Counted from the stretch's first letter, positions 25,990 to 35,823 are shown. The stretch: DNA of 64,000 bases from Lunatimonas lonarensis (GCF_000390185.1 NZ_AQHR01000114.1:38596-102595); one strand, 5' to 3'. The notes: generated by a model not told the origin, from the sequence alone. Made by a program: numbers and translations.

Positions 25990-27245
25990 AATTTTCCTTG
26001 ATTATAGATATTGCCAAATCCCTGATGGCCGCCCGCCTAAAGCAAACGGCGATCGCTGCGACCGGCGTGGTCTTCAGTATCACCATGTTCGTAGCCCTGC
26101 TGGGATTTATGAACGGTCTGAACAAATTGTTGGATGGGTTGATCCTCAATCGCACGCCCCATATACGCTTCTATAACGACATAAAGCCCAGCTCAAACCA
26201 GCCCATCGAGCTGGATCAACGCTTTGGCTCCTTTTATAACATCATCCGATCCATCAAACCTGCCGCCAGCCGGTTGAACATTTACGACAACGAAGCGATT
26301 ATGAGAACGCTGAGAGCAGATCCAAGGGTTCTTGGCGTTGCGCCCAAACTTTCCTCTCAGGTTTTTTATAATGTGGGTACCCTTGACATCACCGGCATCA
26401 TTGACGGCATAGAGGTAGAGGAAGAAAACCGCCTATTCGCTTTCAGCGATTATGTCACCGCCGGGAATTTTATTGACCTAAAAAACACTGCTAACAGCAT
26501 CATCTTGGGAAAGGGGGTAGCCGATAGGATCATGGCTGATATTGGAGATGTCGTGCAGGTCACTACCTCCCAGGGCAACCGAATCCAACTAAAAGTCGTC
26601 GGTTTTTTCCAGTCTGGACTGGGCGACTTGGACAATGTTCAAAGTTATGCGGCCATTTCAACCGTCCAAAAAATGCTTGGTGAGCCCGCTTCGTTCGTGA
26701 CGGATGTACAGGTGAAGCTAAACGATTTCACGCTGGCCCCCGACATGGCGGCGGAATACCGTGAAATATTCCAGATTGATGCCGATGACATACAGACGGT
26801 AAATGCGCAGTTCGAGACAGGAACACAGATCAGGACCTTGATCAGCTACGCCGTAGGCATCACACTGCTCGTAGTGTCTGGATTTGGTATTTACAACATA
26901 CTAAACATGATGATATATGAAAAAATGGACACCATTGCCATCCTGAAGGCAATTGGGTTTTCCGGCACGGATGTCAATCGAATATTCATCACGATTGCGC
27001 TGACGATAGGTGTGATTGGAGGAGCTTTGGGACTGGTGTTTGGCTTTATGGCGGGTTTAGGTATTGAACGGATTCCTTTTGAAACGGAAGCGCTTCCTAC
27101 GGTAAAAACCTTCCCAGTAGATTTCAACCCCAAATACTACCTCATCGGTGGTCTATTTAGCTTGATAACCACTTACTTCGCCGGATATTTCCCGGCACGC
27201 AAGGCCAGCAGCGTGGATCCTGTCGAAATAATACGAGGCAAGTAA
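25986..27245 (+). CDS. FtsX/MacB-type ABC transporter permease
   Basis: A 419-residue permease with one N-terminal membrane helix (residues about 20-45), a large periplasmic MacB_PCD domain (about 50-270) and three C-terminal helices forming the FtsX domain, which includes VVSGFGIYNILNMMIYEKMDTIAILKAIGFS and ends in the PARKASSVDPVEIIRGK tail typical of MacB/LolCE permeases. It overlaps the adaptor gene by 4 bp (ATGA). With the downstream ATPase it forms a mechanotransmission-type exporter for lipoproteins, peptides or antibiotics; the substrate is unknown. Confidence 0.92.
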   Translation: MKFSLIIDIAKSLMAARLKQTAIAATGVVFSITMFVALLGFMNGLNKLLDGLILNRTPHIRFYNDIKPSSNQPIELDQRFGSFYNIIRSIKPAASRLNIYDNEAIMRTLRADPRVLGVAPKLSSQVFYNVGTLDITGIIDGIEVEEENRLFAFSDYVTAGNFIDLKNTANSIILGKGVADRIMADIGDVVQVTTSQGNRIQLKVVGFFQSGLGDLDNVQSYAAISTVQKMLGEPASFVTDVQVKLNDFTLAPDMAAEYREIFQIDADDIQTVNAQFETGTQIRTLISYAVGITLLVVSGFGIYNILNMMIYEKMDTIAILKAIGFSGTDVNRIFITIALTIGVIGGALGLVFGFMAGLGIERIPFETEALPTVKTFPVDFNPKYYLIGGLFSLITTYFAGYFPARKASSVDPVEIIRGK

Positions 27246-27369
27246 CGACAAGTTGGATGATAACAAACCCTGTAAAAATTGGCGGTACTGTTTCAATTTA
27301 TCTATTGGCCAACGAAAGGGCACTGCCGTCAACGTCAGGCCAAGTCTAAGTTTTAACCCCACAGTCCCA

Positions 27370-28053
27370 ATGAGAGGAAAACCAGTAATTGAAGCCCACG
27401 GCATAAACAAATATTTCTACAGTCCCGACAAAACCCAAGTTTTACGCGATGTGAGTTTTCGCGTTACCCGAGGGGAGTTTGTTTCAGTTATGGGGAAATC
27501 AGGGTGTGGAAAGTCAACCCTCCTATATATTATGTCTACCATGGACACCGACTATGAAGGGTCTGTTCGTATCGATGAAGAGCTTATTACCGGGAAATCC
27601 CAAAACCACTTGGCCGCTATCCGAAACGAAAAAATCGGATTTGTCTTCCAATTCCACTATTTGCTCAACGAGTTTTCTGCGTTGGAAAACGTCATGATCC
27701 CCGGTTTAAAGTTAAAACAAAAAAGCCGCCCAGAGCTTGAGCATATTGCCATGGAAAAACTCCGGGTATTTGATATGCAAGACCACGCCTTAAAAAAAGC
27801 CAATCAACTTTCCGGCGGGCAGAAGCAACGGGTAGCCATTGCCCGTGCCCTAATGAACGACCCCCTCATTATCATGGGAGATGAACCCACCGGCAACCTT
27901 GACAAAAAAAATTCAGATATCGTTTTCAATATTTTCAAGGAACTCGCGTCCGAATTTCACCAAACAATGCTGATCGTTACCCATGACCCTGAATTTGCCA
28001 TGGGCACCGACCGAGTGATCGAAATGGAAGACGGATGTATCATTTCCCAATAG
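27370..28053 (+). CDS. MacB/LolD-type ABC transporter ATP-binding protein
   Basis: A 227-residue ATPase with Walker [10 protein letters not shown], signature [15 protein letters not shown], Walker [14 protein letters not shown] and the switch His in VTHDPEF, all in the LolD/MacB subfamily style. The ATG at 27370 ([16 protein letters not shown]) fits family starts; an upstream TTG at 27253 would add 39 residues without homology. It is the third gene of the adaptor-permease-ATPase unit, separated from the permease by 124 bp. It would energise the FtsX permease from the cytoplasm. Confidence 0.92.
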   Translation: MRGKPVIEAHGINKYFYSPDKTQVLRDVSFRVTRGEFVSVMGKSGCGKSTLLYIMSTMDTDYEGSVRIDEELITGKSQNHLAAIRNEKIGFVFQFHYLLNEFSALENVMIPGLKLKQKSRPELEHIAMEKLRVFDMQDHALKKANQLSGGQKQRVAIARALMNDPLIIMGDEPTGNLDKKNSDIVFNIFKELASEFHQTMLIVTHDPEFAMGTDRVIEMEDGCIISQ

Positions 28054-28093
28054 TCTGAGTGGTGTCTACGTTTGGCTCAAAAAACCAATAAAA

Positions 28094-28131
28094 AAGGGAG
28101 ATCCAAAAAACAGACCTCCCTTTTTTCCTTA
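28094..28131. terminator. Bidirectional terminator between ABC ATPase and H1-like genes
   Basis: The stem AAAAAGGGAG / CTCCCTTTTTT with an A-rich left flank and T-rich right flank lies between convergent genes, so it can end transcription in both directions. Confidence 0.8.
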
Positions 28132-28305
28132 TTCTTCATTCTTGATATCCTGTACTTCTTTTCGGATATCCTGCGCCAAATTCTTTAAATCCTGCATGCC
28201 TTTTCTTATCCTAGTACCGGCTGCTTGGTTTTTTTTCTCGTAAAATTTCTCGAAATCCGCCTCCAGCGAGGTAACAAGATCTTTCAGTTCACTAAATCTG
28301 CTCAT
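28129..28305 (-). CDS. Histone H1-like small protein (Bacteroidota Hc1-type)
   Basis: A 58-residue, lysine- and glutamate-rich helical protein: MSRFSELKDLVTSLEADFEKFYEK, then NQAAGTRIRKGMQDLKNLAQDIRKEVQDIKN. This pattern is the conserved small protein of Bacteroidota annotated as histone H1 by similarity to chlamydial Hc1. The ATG at 28305 is better than the TTG at 28311. It is monocistronic and ends at the shared terminator. A role in nucleoid organisation is implied by the name only and is not established. Confidence 0.8.
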   Translation of the reverse strand: MSRFSELKDLVTSLEADFEKFYEKKNQAAGTRIRKGMQDLKNLAQDIRKEVQDIKNEE

Positions 28306-28348
28306 AATCAAAAGTATTAAAGTTGATAAAGGTTATAATAATATGACT

Positions 28349-29599
28349 TTATTCCCCAAAGGAGGTGGCAAGCTCTGTTTGATTATAGTACCCACTGGCC
28401 AGTTTATCTTTAATGGCCTCGAATGCAGTGATTGTCTCCTGTACATCATCCAACGTATGTACGGCCGTTGGAATCAAACGCAAAATAATCATACCTTTGG
28501 GAATAACCGGGTAGATCACCACAGAGCAGAAAATATTGTAGTTTTCCCTTATATCCTTGCTCAGAGTAGCTGCTTCACCTACTGTTCCATTTAACACGAC
28601 GGGAGTAACGGGAGAGGTTGTAGTACCTATGTTGAATCCCTTTTCCTTCAAACCGTTCTGAAGGGCATTTACAACTACCCAAAGATTTTGCTTTAATTCA
28701 GGCATAGTCCTTAACATCTCCAGTCGCTTCAGGGTGCCCTCCACATAGATCATGGGAAGCGACTTGGCAAATATCTGTGAACGCATATTATACTTCAGGT
28801 ATAGAATCACGTTTTCATCACCAGCGATAAAGCCACCAATGCCTGCCATCGACTTGGCAAACGTAGAGAAATACAGATCGACTTCATCCTGAACGCCCTG
28901 CTCCTCCGCCGCCCCTGCGCCGGTAGCTCCCATGGTGCCAAATCCATGGGCATCGTCTACAAGGATTCTAAAAGAATATTTCTTCTTAAGAGCGGCGATT
29001 TCCTTCAGATTGCCCATGTTGCCGGTCATGCCAAATACACCTTCGGTAATCACCAATATCCCACCACCTGTTTCATTGGTAAGACGCTCTGCCCGGGTGA
29101 GTTGCTTCTCCAAACTCTCCATGTCATTATGTGAATAGACAAAGCGTTTGCCTATGTGCATACGCAAGGCATCGATGATACAGGCATGACATTCGGCATC
29201 GTACACAATAACATCCTTGCGATCGACCAACGAATCAATCACACTCATGATGCCTTGATAGCCATAATTGAGTACATAGGCCTTTTCCTTGCCCACGAAT
29301 TTGGCCAGTTCATCCTCCAACTTTTCGTGAAGATCCGTCTGACCGGACATCATTCGGGCACCCATTGGATAGGCAGCTCCCCACTTGGCCGCCGCTTCTG
29401 CATCAACCCTTCTTACCTCCGGGTGATTCGCCAGTCCCAAATAGTTATTTAAACTCCAGGTCAATACTTCCTTGCCTTGAAACCTCATCCTTGGGGCTAT
29501 TTCACCCTCGAGTTTTGGGAACGTAAAATACCCTTCCGAGCGGCCTGCGTGCTTGCCTAAAGGACCCAGGTTAGTCTGCAACTTTTCAAATAAATCCAA
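28349..29599 (-). CDS. PLP-dependent alpha-oxoamine synthase (serine palmitoyltransferase/KBL-like)
   Basis: A 416-residue class II aminotransferase-fold enzyme. Hallmarks are SLNNYLGLANHPEV, the pyridine-stacking region VLNYGYQGIMS, DDAHGFGTMG (with the PLP-binding Asp-Ala-His) and the Schiff-base lysine in STFAKSMAGIGG. The family condenses an amino acid with an acyl-CoA. Bacteroidota homologues are variously called serine palmitoyltransferase (sphingolipid synthesis) or 2-amino-3-ketobutyrate CoA ligase. No ATG is available at the conserved N-terminus: homologues start MDLFEKL and here that segment begins with TTG at 29599, which I take as the start. It is divergent from accC. Confidence 0.85.
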   Translation of the reverse strand: MDLFEKLQTNLGPLGKHAGRSEGYFTFPKLEGEIAPRMRFQGKEVLTWSLNNYLGLANHPEVRRVDAEAAAKWGAAYPMGARMMSGQTDLHEKLEDELAKFVGKEKAYVLNYGYQGIMSVIDSLVDRKDVIVYDAECHACIIDALRMHIGKRFVYSHNDMESLEKQLTRAERLTNETGGGILVITEGVFGMTGNMGNLKEIAALKKKYSFRILVDDAHGFGTMGATGAGAAEEQGVQDEVDLYFSTFAKSMAGIGGFIAGDENVILYLKYNMRSQIFAKSLPMIYVEGTLKRLEMLRTMPELKQNLWVVVNALQNGLKEKGFNIGTTTSPVTPVVLNGTVGEAATLSKDIRENYNIFCSVVIYPVIPKGMIILRLIPTAVHTLDDVQETITAFEAIKDKLASGYYNQTELATSFGE

Positions 29600-29813
29600 T
29601 GTGGTACTAGTTATTGTAAAACAAAACCAAAATTCAAAATGGCGCAAATTTTAACCCTCAAAACTAATACAAAATCCACTCGGACGCAAAAAAACTGCTA
29701 GTTTTAGCCTGTTCTTTCCGTTTAACAGGGAATAATGGTTAGCTTCGCAGGGATGCATTCGGCCCGACCAAAAGGGGCCGTCTTCCAGCCGAACCGTTCC
29801 GAAAAATGCCCTT

Positions 29814-31316
29814 ATGAAGATAAAGAAACTATTGGTAGCAAACAGAGGCGAAATCAGCCTCCGCATCATTCGATCCGCCAAAGAAATGGGAATTCTTACG
29901 GTTGCTGTTTTTAGCGAGGCAGACCGAGCATCACCACACGTCAAAGCTGCGGACGAAGCAGTCTGTCTTGGCCCTGCAGCCGCTGCCGAATCGTATCTTT
30001 CCATGGAGAAAATAATAAGGGCCGCCAAGGACTTGGGGGTCGATGCCATCCACCCAGGGTATGGCTTTCTTTCTGAAAATGCGGCATTTGCCCAAAAGGT
30101 ACTGGACGCAGGGATACTTTTCGTAGGCCCATCCCCCGAATCCATCGCGATTATGGGTAGTAAGCTTCAAGCAAAGACAGCGGTAGCCGCATACGGCATT
30201 CCGCTGGTCCCCGGTACGGACGAACCTATCCGAAACGTAGAGGCAGCAAAACAAATTGCCGGTAAAATCGGCTACCCTGTTTTGATAAAAGCAAGTGCCG
30301 GAGGGGGAGGAAAAGGCATGCGAATCGTAGAGAAGCCCGAAGATTTTGAAGCACAACTCGAAAGAGCAACTTCAGAGGCGGGCTCCGCTTTTGGGGATCC
30401 ATCGGTCTTTATTGAAAAATACATCGATGCCCCCAAGCACATTGAAATCCAGCTGATTGGAGACCAATACGGACATATCGTTTATCTGTTCGAAAGGGAA
30501 TGTTCGATCCAACGACGGCACCAAAAAGTAGTTGAAGAAGCTCCCTCAGCTATATTGACGCCCGAAGTCCGGAAAAAAATGGGCGAAGCTGCCATAGGCG
30601 TGGGTAGATCATGCAACTACGTCGGTGCCGGCACGGTGGAATTTTTGGTAGATGAGCAGCTGAATTTCTATTTTTTGGAAATGAACACACGCCTTCAGGT
30701 AGAACATCCCGTCACAGAGTGCATAACCGGCATTGACTTGGTAAAAGAACAAATACGTATTGCCGAAGGAGAGCGCTTGTCCTTCAGCCAGGATGATCTC
30801 CAAATCAATGGGCATGCCATCGAGGTGCGCGTTTACGCCGAGGATCCCGAAAACCAATTCTTACCAGATACCGGAACATTGACCACTTATTCCCCTCCCA
30901 AGGGCCCTGGAATTCGGGTAGATGACGGCTTCGAAGAGGGTATGGAAATACCCATACATTATGATCCAATGATAGCAAAGTTGACCGTACATGCATCGGA
31001 CAGGGAGTCTGCCATCGAAAAAATGAAACTGGCTTTGGTTGATTTTAAGGTCTCGGGCATCAAAACAACCATTCCATTTTGCGAATATGTCCTTCGACAC
31101 CCCGAGTTTATCAATGGGAAGTTTACGACCAAATTTGTGGAAAAACATTTCAAACCCTCTGTACTTTCCCCTTCATTTTCAGAGGAAGACCTACAGGTGC
31201 TGGCAGGGTTTGCTGCATTTTGGAAGGAGCAGGCAGAAGTGAAAGCAAATGCCACCCTAACTCCTGTTTCAGGAAAAATGATAGCTAGCAAGTGGAAAAG
31301 CCGTAAAGTACAATGA
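29814..31316 (+). CDS. accC: Biotin carboxylase (acetyl-CoA carboxylase subunit)
   Basis: A 500-residue ATP-grasp enzyme that carboxylates biotin on its carrier protein. It opens KIKKLLVANRGEISLRIIRSA, has the glycine-rich ATP loop GGGGKGMR, and the catalytic segment EMNTRLQVEHPVTE. It is about 50 residues longer than typical AccC. The extra C-terminal tail (LAGFAAFWKEQAEVKANATL...) resembles the region preceding a biotinyl domain but ends before one, so a separate BCCP must exist. It overlaps maf by 4 bp. It may serve acetyl- or propionyl-CoA carboxylation. Confidence 0.92.
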   Translation: MKIKKLLVANRGEISLRIIRSAKEMGILTVAVFSEADRASPHVKAADEAVCLGPAAAAESYLSMEKIIRAAKDLGVDAIHPGYGFLSENAAFAQKVLDAGILFVGPSPESIAIMGSKLQAKTAVAAYGIPLVPGTDEPIRNVEAAKQIAGKIGYPVLIKASAGGGGKGMRIVEKPEDFEAQLERATSEAGSAFGDPSVFIEKYIDAPKHIEIQLIGDQYGHIVYLFERECSIQRRHQKVVEEAPSAILTPEVRKKMGEAAIGVGRSCNYVGAGTVEFLVDEQLNFYFLEMNTRLQVEHPVTECITGIDLVKEQIRIAEGERLSFSQDDLQINGHAIEVRVYAEDPENQFLPDTGTLTTYSPPKGPGIRVDDGFEEGMEIPIHYDPMIAKLTVHASDRESAIEKMKLALVDFKVSGIKTTIPFCEYVLRHPEFINGKFTTKFVEKHFKPSVLSPSFSEEDLQVLAGFAAFWKEQAEVKANATLTPVSGKMIASKWKSRKVQ

Positions 31317-31906
31317 TTGAGTCCCCTCTTTTTAACCTGAATACCAGCCACCGAATTGTATTGGCATCTAACTCGCCGAGGAGAAAGGAGCTGTTAGCCG
31401 GGTTGGGAATCGCTTTCGATGTTAAAACCTTGGATGTAGACGAACAATTTCCGGCATCCGTAGAGGCTGAAAAGGTCGCTGGTTTTCTAGCAAACAAAAA
31501 AGGCGATGCCTATAAACGGCATATTCAGCAAGGGGAAATCTATATTACAGCCGATACGGTAGTGATTGTAGATGGAACAGTGCTGAACAAACCTGAAAAC
31601 AGCACGGACGCACGAGCCATGCTGCAGTCCCTCTCAGGAAAACCACACACGGTAATCACCGGCGTTGCCATTTTGGACCAAAGCAGAAGAACCCTATTGG
31701 AAGATCGAGCAACCGTTCACTTCACTGCGTTGACAGATACGGAAATCGATTATTATATTGATCACTATTCTCCGTTCGACAAAGCAGGCGCCTATGGGAT
31801 CCAGGAGTGGATAGGATACATCGGTGTGGAAAAAATCGAAGGTTCCTTCTACACTGTCATGGGACTACCCGTCCATTTGGTTTATAAGACTCTAAAAAAT
31901 TGGTGA
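31313..31906 (+). CDS. maf: Maf family nucleotide pyrophosphatase
   Basis: A 197-residue Maf/Ham1-fold protein. The signature LASNSPRRKELLAGLG and conserved DTVV segment (ITADTVVIVDG) are present, and FDKAGAYGIQEW matches the conserved C-terminal motif. Members hydrolyse dTTP, UTP or modified nucleotides and are sometimes linked to septum control. The ATG overlaps the stop codon of accC (ATGA), so it is translated from the same message. The size is normal and the gene complete. Confidence 0.94.
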   Translation: MIESPLFNLNTSHRIVLASNSPRRKELLAGLGIAFDVKTLDVDEQFPASVEAEKVAGFLANKKGDAYKRHIQQGEIYITADTVVIVDGTVLNKPENSTDARAMLQSLSGKPHTVITGVAILDQSRRTLLEDRATVHFTALTDTEIDYYIDHYSPFDKAGAYGIQEWIGYIGVEKIEGSFYTVMGLPVHLVYKTLKNW

Positions 31907-31965
31907 TCAAAATACTCAAAACGGAACCGAATTCCTCCAGAATCCGCTGACAAATTCCTGCCCTA

Positions 31966-34422
31966 CTAGTAAAACCTTACATCACACTTGGGATTCACCT
32001 TTTTAAAATTGTCAACAGCCCGTTGATTAATACGCGTATTAAAACAGACGAGGCGTTCCAGATTGATAAGATGCGTAATTGGTTTAAGTGATTTGACATT
32101 TGTGCTTGCAATATCCAGCTCCCTCAGATCATAGAGTGTCTCAAGTCCCCTAAGGCGGCTAATGTTTGTACCAGATAAAATCAATCGCTTGAGCCTGTTG
32201 AGCCCGCCGATCGGGCGAAGATCCTCTACACCGGTATTGGATAGATCCAACTCCTCCAAAGAAACCAAATTGGAGAGTGGCAACAGGTCCCTTACCGGAA
32301 CTTGCGACATCTTCAATGACTGTAGGTTCTCCATGCGGGTCACAGCAGAAATATCGTTCAATGGTGCATTAAAGATGGAAAGGGTACGAAGGTTGAAAAA
32401 CACCAAGGCAGCCTCTAGGTCAAATACCTCATTGTTTTCTATGATGACCTCTGTCTTCGAGGTCATGTAGTGTAATTGCTCCGAGGTAGGAGACGCGTCC
32501 AGATCAAACTGCCCTCGGAAGATCCCCATCCATTGATCATTCAGGGAGCCCCACCAGGCCATCAATTCATCCGTTCGGTAAACGACGGTCGCGCCCGGAA
32601 GTAAAACAGCCAACGCTTCCGCTTCCCATTTGGGCACGGCAGTATCATCCAGGTCAATGTATCTCAATTTGGATAGCCCTTTCAACGGCTCCACGTTTGC
32701 GACACCAGTCCCCTTTAAAAACAAGTATTCCAATCCGTTTAGCCCGGCGATGGCCTCTACGTTTGTCACCGAAGTTTGACTGGCTCTCAATGTCGTCAGT
32801 GTTTTCATTTCAACAAGAGGCGACAAATCCTGAACCTTCGTCTGATCGAACGCAAGGAAGTAAATCTTTTTGAATTTTAAGACAGGACGCAAATTGGTCA
32901 CCTCAGAACCTGAAAGGTTCAATGAATCGATACCAACAAGTTCTGACAATTCCTCAACCGAAGGATTTTGGAAATTCATGCTCGGAAAAACACTGATAAG
33001 TGCTTTATTCCATCCCTCAGGAAGGGTTTCCCACCAGGTTTGGAGATTTTCGACGTTGTGAATCAGCAAGATTCTGCGATTCCGTCGCGCAAACTCAACG
33101 GCACTTTCTTCGGATATCGTAGATCTATCGGCGTATATCCGTCGCACATTGGTCGATCCGTTCAGGGCAGCCAATGAGCTGACTTCGGTTCCATTGATAT
33201 TTATTTTCCACAACTGGGGCAGTTCCGCAAGAGGGCTCAAATCGAGTATATTCGTCCCCTCTAAAACAATCTCCTCTAAGGAGCTTAATTCGGCTAAGAA
33301 TCCAAAATTAATCAGAAAATTATCTTTCAGATTCAGAGATTTCAGTCGCTTGAGCTCACTGATGTTTTCAACGTTATTGAAACCGCTGGCCTCCAAATCG
33401 AGGCTTTCGAGGGCCTTAAACTGGTTAAGTACTCCAAAACCTAGCAATGATGTGTTGGCCAACCGCAAGTCGACGAGATTCCTCAGGTTCAATAAATCAT
33501 CAATATCCTTTACACCCGTATTGGAAATATTCAAAAAAGTAAGACGGTCGGAATATTTTATAAACTGAATATCCTCCGTAGGTGTGTTTGAAATATCCAA
33601 ATAGGATAAAAACGTCACGTTGCTGATAGGCGCAAGCTCCCTGATATTTGTTTTACTAATATCTATGTATTTCAATTCATTAAAAGCCTGTATGGGACTG
33701 AGGTCTATGATCAGCGGATTTCCCGACAGATCCAATGTATCTAAACTACTGATTCGATACAAATCATCGACCGTGATGGAATCCTGTTCCTGATACCCAA
33801 ATTTTCGTCTAAGGTAATTGCCCCATTCGTAGGAGAGCGTACTCCACCACTCGGCCAATTCTTCGTCTCTACTCAACCGGGTAGTATAAATACTCGCTAT
33901 TTTGAGCTCCTTGGATTTGCTGTCAAAATTGATTTCAACAAATCGGTTTTTGGTATTTTCGATTTTCTCGTTGTTGATACCTACCCCTCTCAGGGTTCTA
34001 TCCATGGCTATCTCAAAAAACAAATCTCCTTTGTCGTTCAGCTTGGGCTTTACTTCCTTCACTTTAAACTGAAATTCGACGTCCTTGAAAAAAAACTCCA
34101 CATCCTTAAGGTAGGCAGTGATATTTTTATTGGTGATCACCTTTCTGTCAAGAAGAAGATCATCCTCAACCTGAACCTGATCATCACGGAATATCTTTTT
34201 GTAACTTTCTCGGATTATTACATCCTTATCCCTGGCAGGAGTATCTTTACTGCCAACTGTATTTAAAAAATACTGAAGAAACCGAACCTGATCCTCCACC
34301 TCTTGGGACAGGTCTTTGATTTCTTGCTTGGTAAATCCCTTAATATCCTGTGCGTTCACTCCGGAAACACACCCTAGAATCATAAGGAACAAAAAAAACC
34401 CTATTTGCTTAGTTACTGTCAT
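31966..34422 (-). CDS. Large exported leucine-rich-repeat protein with three WW-type cap modules
   Basis: An 818-residue protein with a signal peptide ending at about residue 25 (SGVNAQ). Residues about 30-185 form a non-LRR domain that resembles the whole product of 35245..35823. The rest alternates cap modules and LRR blocks. A motif L-x(2)-WW-x(2)-L-x(3)-W-x(3-5)-F starts each module at about residues 190, 460 and 621 and is followed by a Pro-containing helix and a L-x-L-S-G-type repeat series (for example LDISNT, LDLSNTGVEDL, LILSGTNISRL) of the SDS22/internalin type with 21-23-residue repeats. No sorting tag or transmembrane anchor is visible at the C-terminus. LRR arrays bind proteins, so an interaction role is likely. 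It is the last gene of a four-gene unit. Confidence 0.85.
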   Translation of the reverse strand: MTVTKQIGFFLFLMILGCVSGVNAQDIKGFTKQEIKDLSQEVEDQVRFLQYFLNTVGSKDTPARDKDVIIRESYKKIFRDDQVQVEDDLLLDRKVITNKNITAYLKDVEFFFKDVEFQFKVKEVKPKLNDKGDLFFEIAMDRTLRGVGINNEKIENTKNRFVEINFDSKSKELKIASIYTTRLSRDEELAEWWSTLSYEWGNYLRRKFGYQEQDSITVDDLYRISSLDTLDLSGNPLIIDLSPIQAFNELKYIDISKTNIRELAPISNVTFLSYLDISNTPTEDIQFIKYSDRLTFLNISNTGVKDIDDLLNLRNLVDLRLANTSLLGFGVLNQFKALESLDLEASGFNNVENISELKRLKSLNLKDNFLINFGFLAELSSLEEIVLEGTNILDLSPLAELPQLWKININGTEVSSLAALNGSTNVRRIYADRSTISEESAVEFARRNRRILLIHNVENLQTWWETLPEGWNKALISVFPSMNFQNPSVEELSELVGIDSLNLSGSEVTNLRPVLKFKKIYFLAFDQTKVQDLSPLVEMKTLTTLRASQTSVTNVEAIAGLNGLEYLFLKGTGVANVEPLKGLSKLRYIDLDDTAVPKWEAEALAVLLPGATVVYRTDELMAWWGSLNDQWMGIFRGQFDLDASPTSEQLHYMTSKTEVIIENNEVFDLEAALVFFNLRTLSIFNAPLNDISAVTRMENLQSLKMSQVPVRDLLPLSNLVSLEELDLSNTGVEDLRPIGGLNRLKRLILSGTNISRLRGLETLYDLRELDIASTNVKSLKPITHLINLERLVCFNTRINQRAVDNFKKVNPKCDVRFY

Positions 34423-35248
34423 AGATGTATTTCAGTACAACTTCTTTATCCCCTTCGGAAAGTTTAACCAGGTTAGAAATCAACCAGCCAGTATTGAATC
34501 CCGGTCTGTTAAATTGGGAAAGCTCAAAATACCATTTGTCGATTTGAAAAAAATGGTATTTAACTTCCTTCACTGTCACAAATTTCAAGTTGCCGCGCTT
34601 GATCTCATAAATAAACAAGCTGAGGTAATCTGGCCTGAACTCCTTCGGCGTGTAGGATTCCGGCTTGGGGTCATCCTGCATAGCCTTTCGTAAATTCATA
34701 AAACCAAGCTCGTGACTAAGTGGATGCAGGAACTTCTTCTGGTCACCCTTCGGCTTATCAAAGGCATTTTTGAATGGTTCAAACAGAACGTTTTCAATCA
34801 CCCATTCATACCCAAGCCCCTCAGGCTGCAACTTCAAAAACAATACCACATCTTGAGACCTACCTCCATACGTGAACACGGTTGATGCCTCAGCAAACCA
34901 CTCTCCGCCATGAAATGTCAGGTACTGTGGGAAGTTATCAGAAGTCACATAGTTTAAGAACTCCCGCTTCAAATCTACGGGAAGATCAGATGTTTCGTTG
35001 TCAAAAAGTATGTTGATAAAAGACCGTCTTAAATCCCTGTTACGGTAATTTTCATCACCGGGATTGTAGCGTTTATCCCCCTCCTTGCTTTCTTCTCCGT
35101 TAAATCGTCTAAAGAATTGGTTAACCTGTTTGGTAGATGCTGCGAATCTACCGTCATCCTTGATTGCTCCGGGGCTGTTAAAAATCTGCCCCGGAGCACT
35201 CTGAAAGGATGAAATAAATAATAATACTAGAATTATTTTTAATCTCAT
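34409..35248 (-). CDS. Hypothetical exported protein of the LRR operon
   Basis: A 279-residue protein with a signal peptide (LKIILVLLFISSFQSAPGQ). The mature part is a mixed alpha/beta sequence with aromatic-rich strands (QYLTFHGGEWFAEASTVFTYGG, LGYEWVIENVLFEPF, DYLSLFIYEIKRGNLKFVTVKEVKYHFFQIDKWYFEL). No family is recognised; the strand pattern would fit an NTF2-like or related fold, but this is a guess. It overlaps the preceding gene by 4 bp and the LRR gene by 14 bp, so the products are made together and probably work together in the periplasm or outside the cell. Confidence 0.75.
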   Translation of the reverse strand: MRLKIILVLLFISSFQSAPGQIFNSPGAIKDDGRFAASTKQVNQFFRRFNGEESKEGDKRYNPGDENYRNRDLRRSFINILFDNETSDLPVDLKREFLNYVTSDNFPQYLTFHGGEWFAEASTVFTYGGRSQDVVLFLKLQPEGLGYEWVIENVLFEPFKNAFDKPKGDQKKFLHPLSHELGFMNLRKAMQDDPKPESYTPKEFRPDYLSLFIYEIKRGNLKFVTVKEVKYHFFQIDKWYFELSQFNRPGFNTGWLISNLVKLSEGDKEVVLKYIYDSN

Positions 35249-35823
35249 GCTGATGTCTCGGTCACCCTCACGTCGCCAAGCATAACATCCCAGAATTCGA
35301 TGGTTCTACCGGCGATCTGCGTCTGCTTCTTCTCAACGTAAATGGTTATGTCCTTTTTGGTTGTATCCCTGTAGTTCAATCCAGCTTCAGCAGAAGTACC
35401 CTCAAAACGCTGATAGATCGTGATCACACCGACAAATCGGCCATCAGGCTGACGCTCCAGGTCACTAATATAGTGAATATCATACCAGCTGATGTTCACA
35501 CGATCATAGTTTAACGCCATTAGTCTTTCAAAATACCTGCGGACTTTGTAGTAAGCGATCTCGCTACGGTTGATAGAAGAAACTCCCATTTCCGCATCAG
35601 GGGCAAACAGCTCCTCTGCACGGTCCATTACCCTGGTAGCTTCAGAGAATTGGGTTTCTTTACTTCCGATGATACTGATATACTTGCTAAGGTCCTTTAC
35701 TTTCTCTAGAGCAAGTGAGTCGATTGCCTGCTTTCTGGAAGGACTGATGTTATCATTTTGTGCCAAAGCCACCATAGAGGAAGCCATGAACAGAATTAGT
35801 AGGGACAGGATATGTTTTTTCAT
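35245..35823 (-). CDS. Hypothetical exported protein of the LRR operon, paralogue of the LRR protein's N-domain
   Basis: A 192-residue protein with signal peptide MKKHILSLLILFMASSMVALAQ. The mature sequence parallels residues about 30-185 of the LRR protein in order: KDLS, IGSKET (VGSKDT there), an F-containing helix, an I-x-AYYK versus ITAYLK segment, a G-R/D-F/L strand, and N-x(6-8)-I/VEINF-like strands at the end. This suggests a shared domain, perhaps NTF2-like, that exists alone here and is fused to LRRs in the downstream gene. It overlaps the next gene by 4 bp. Function unknown. Confidence 0.75.
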   Translation of the reverse strand: MKKHILSLLILFMASSMVALAQNDNISPSRKQAIDSLALEKVKDLSKYISIIGSKETQFSEATRVMDRAEELFAPDAEMGVSSINRSEIAYYKVRRYFERLMALNYDRVNISWYDIHYISDLERQPDGRFVGVITIYQRFEGTSAEAGLNYRDTTKKDITIYVEKKQTQIAGRTIEFWDVMLGDVRVTETSA

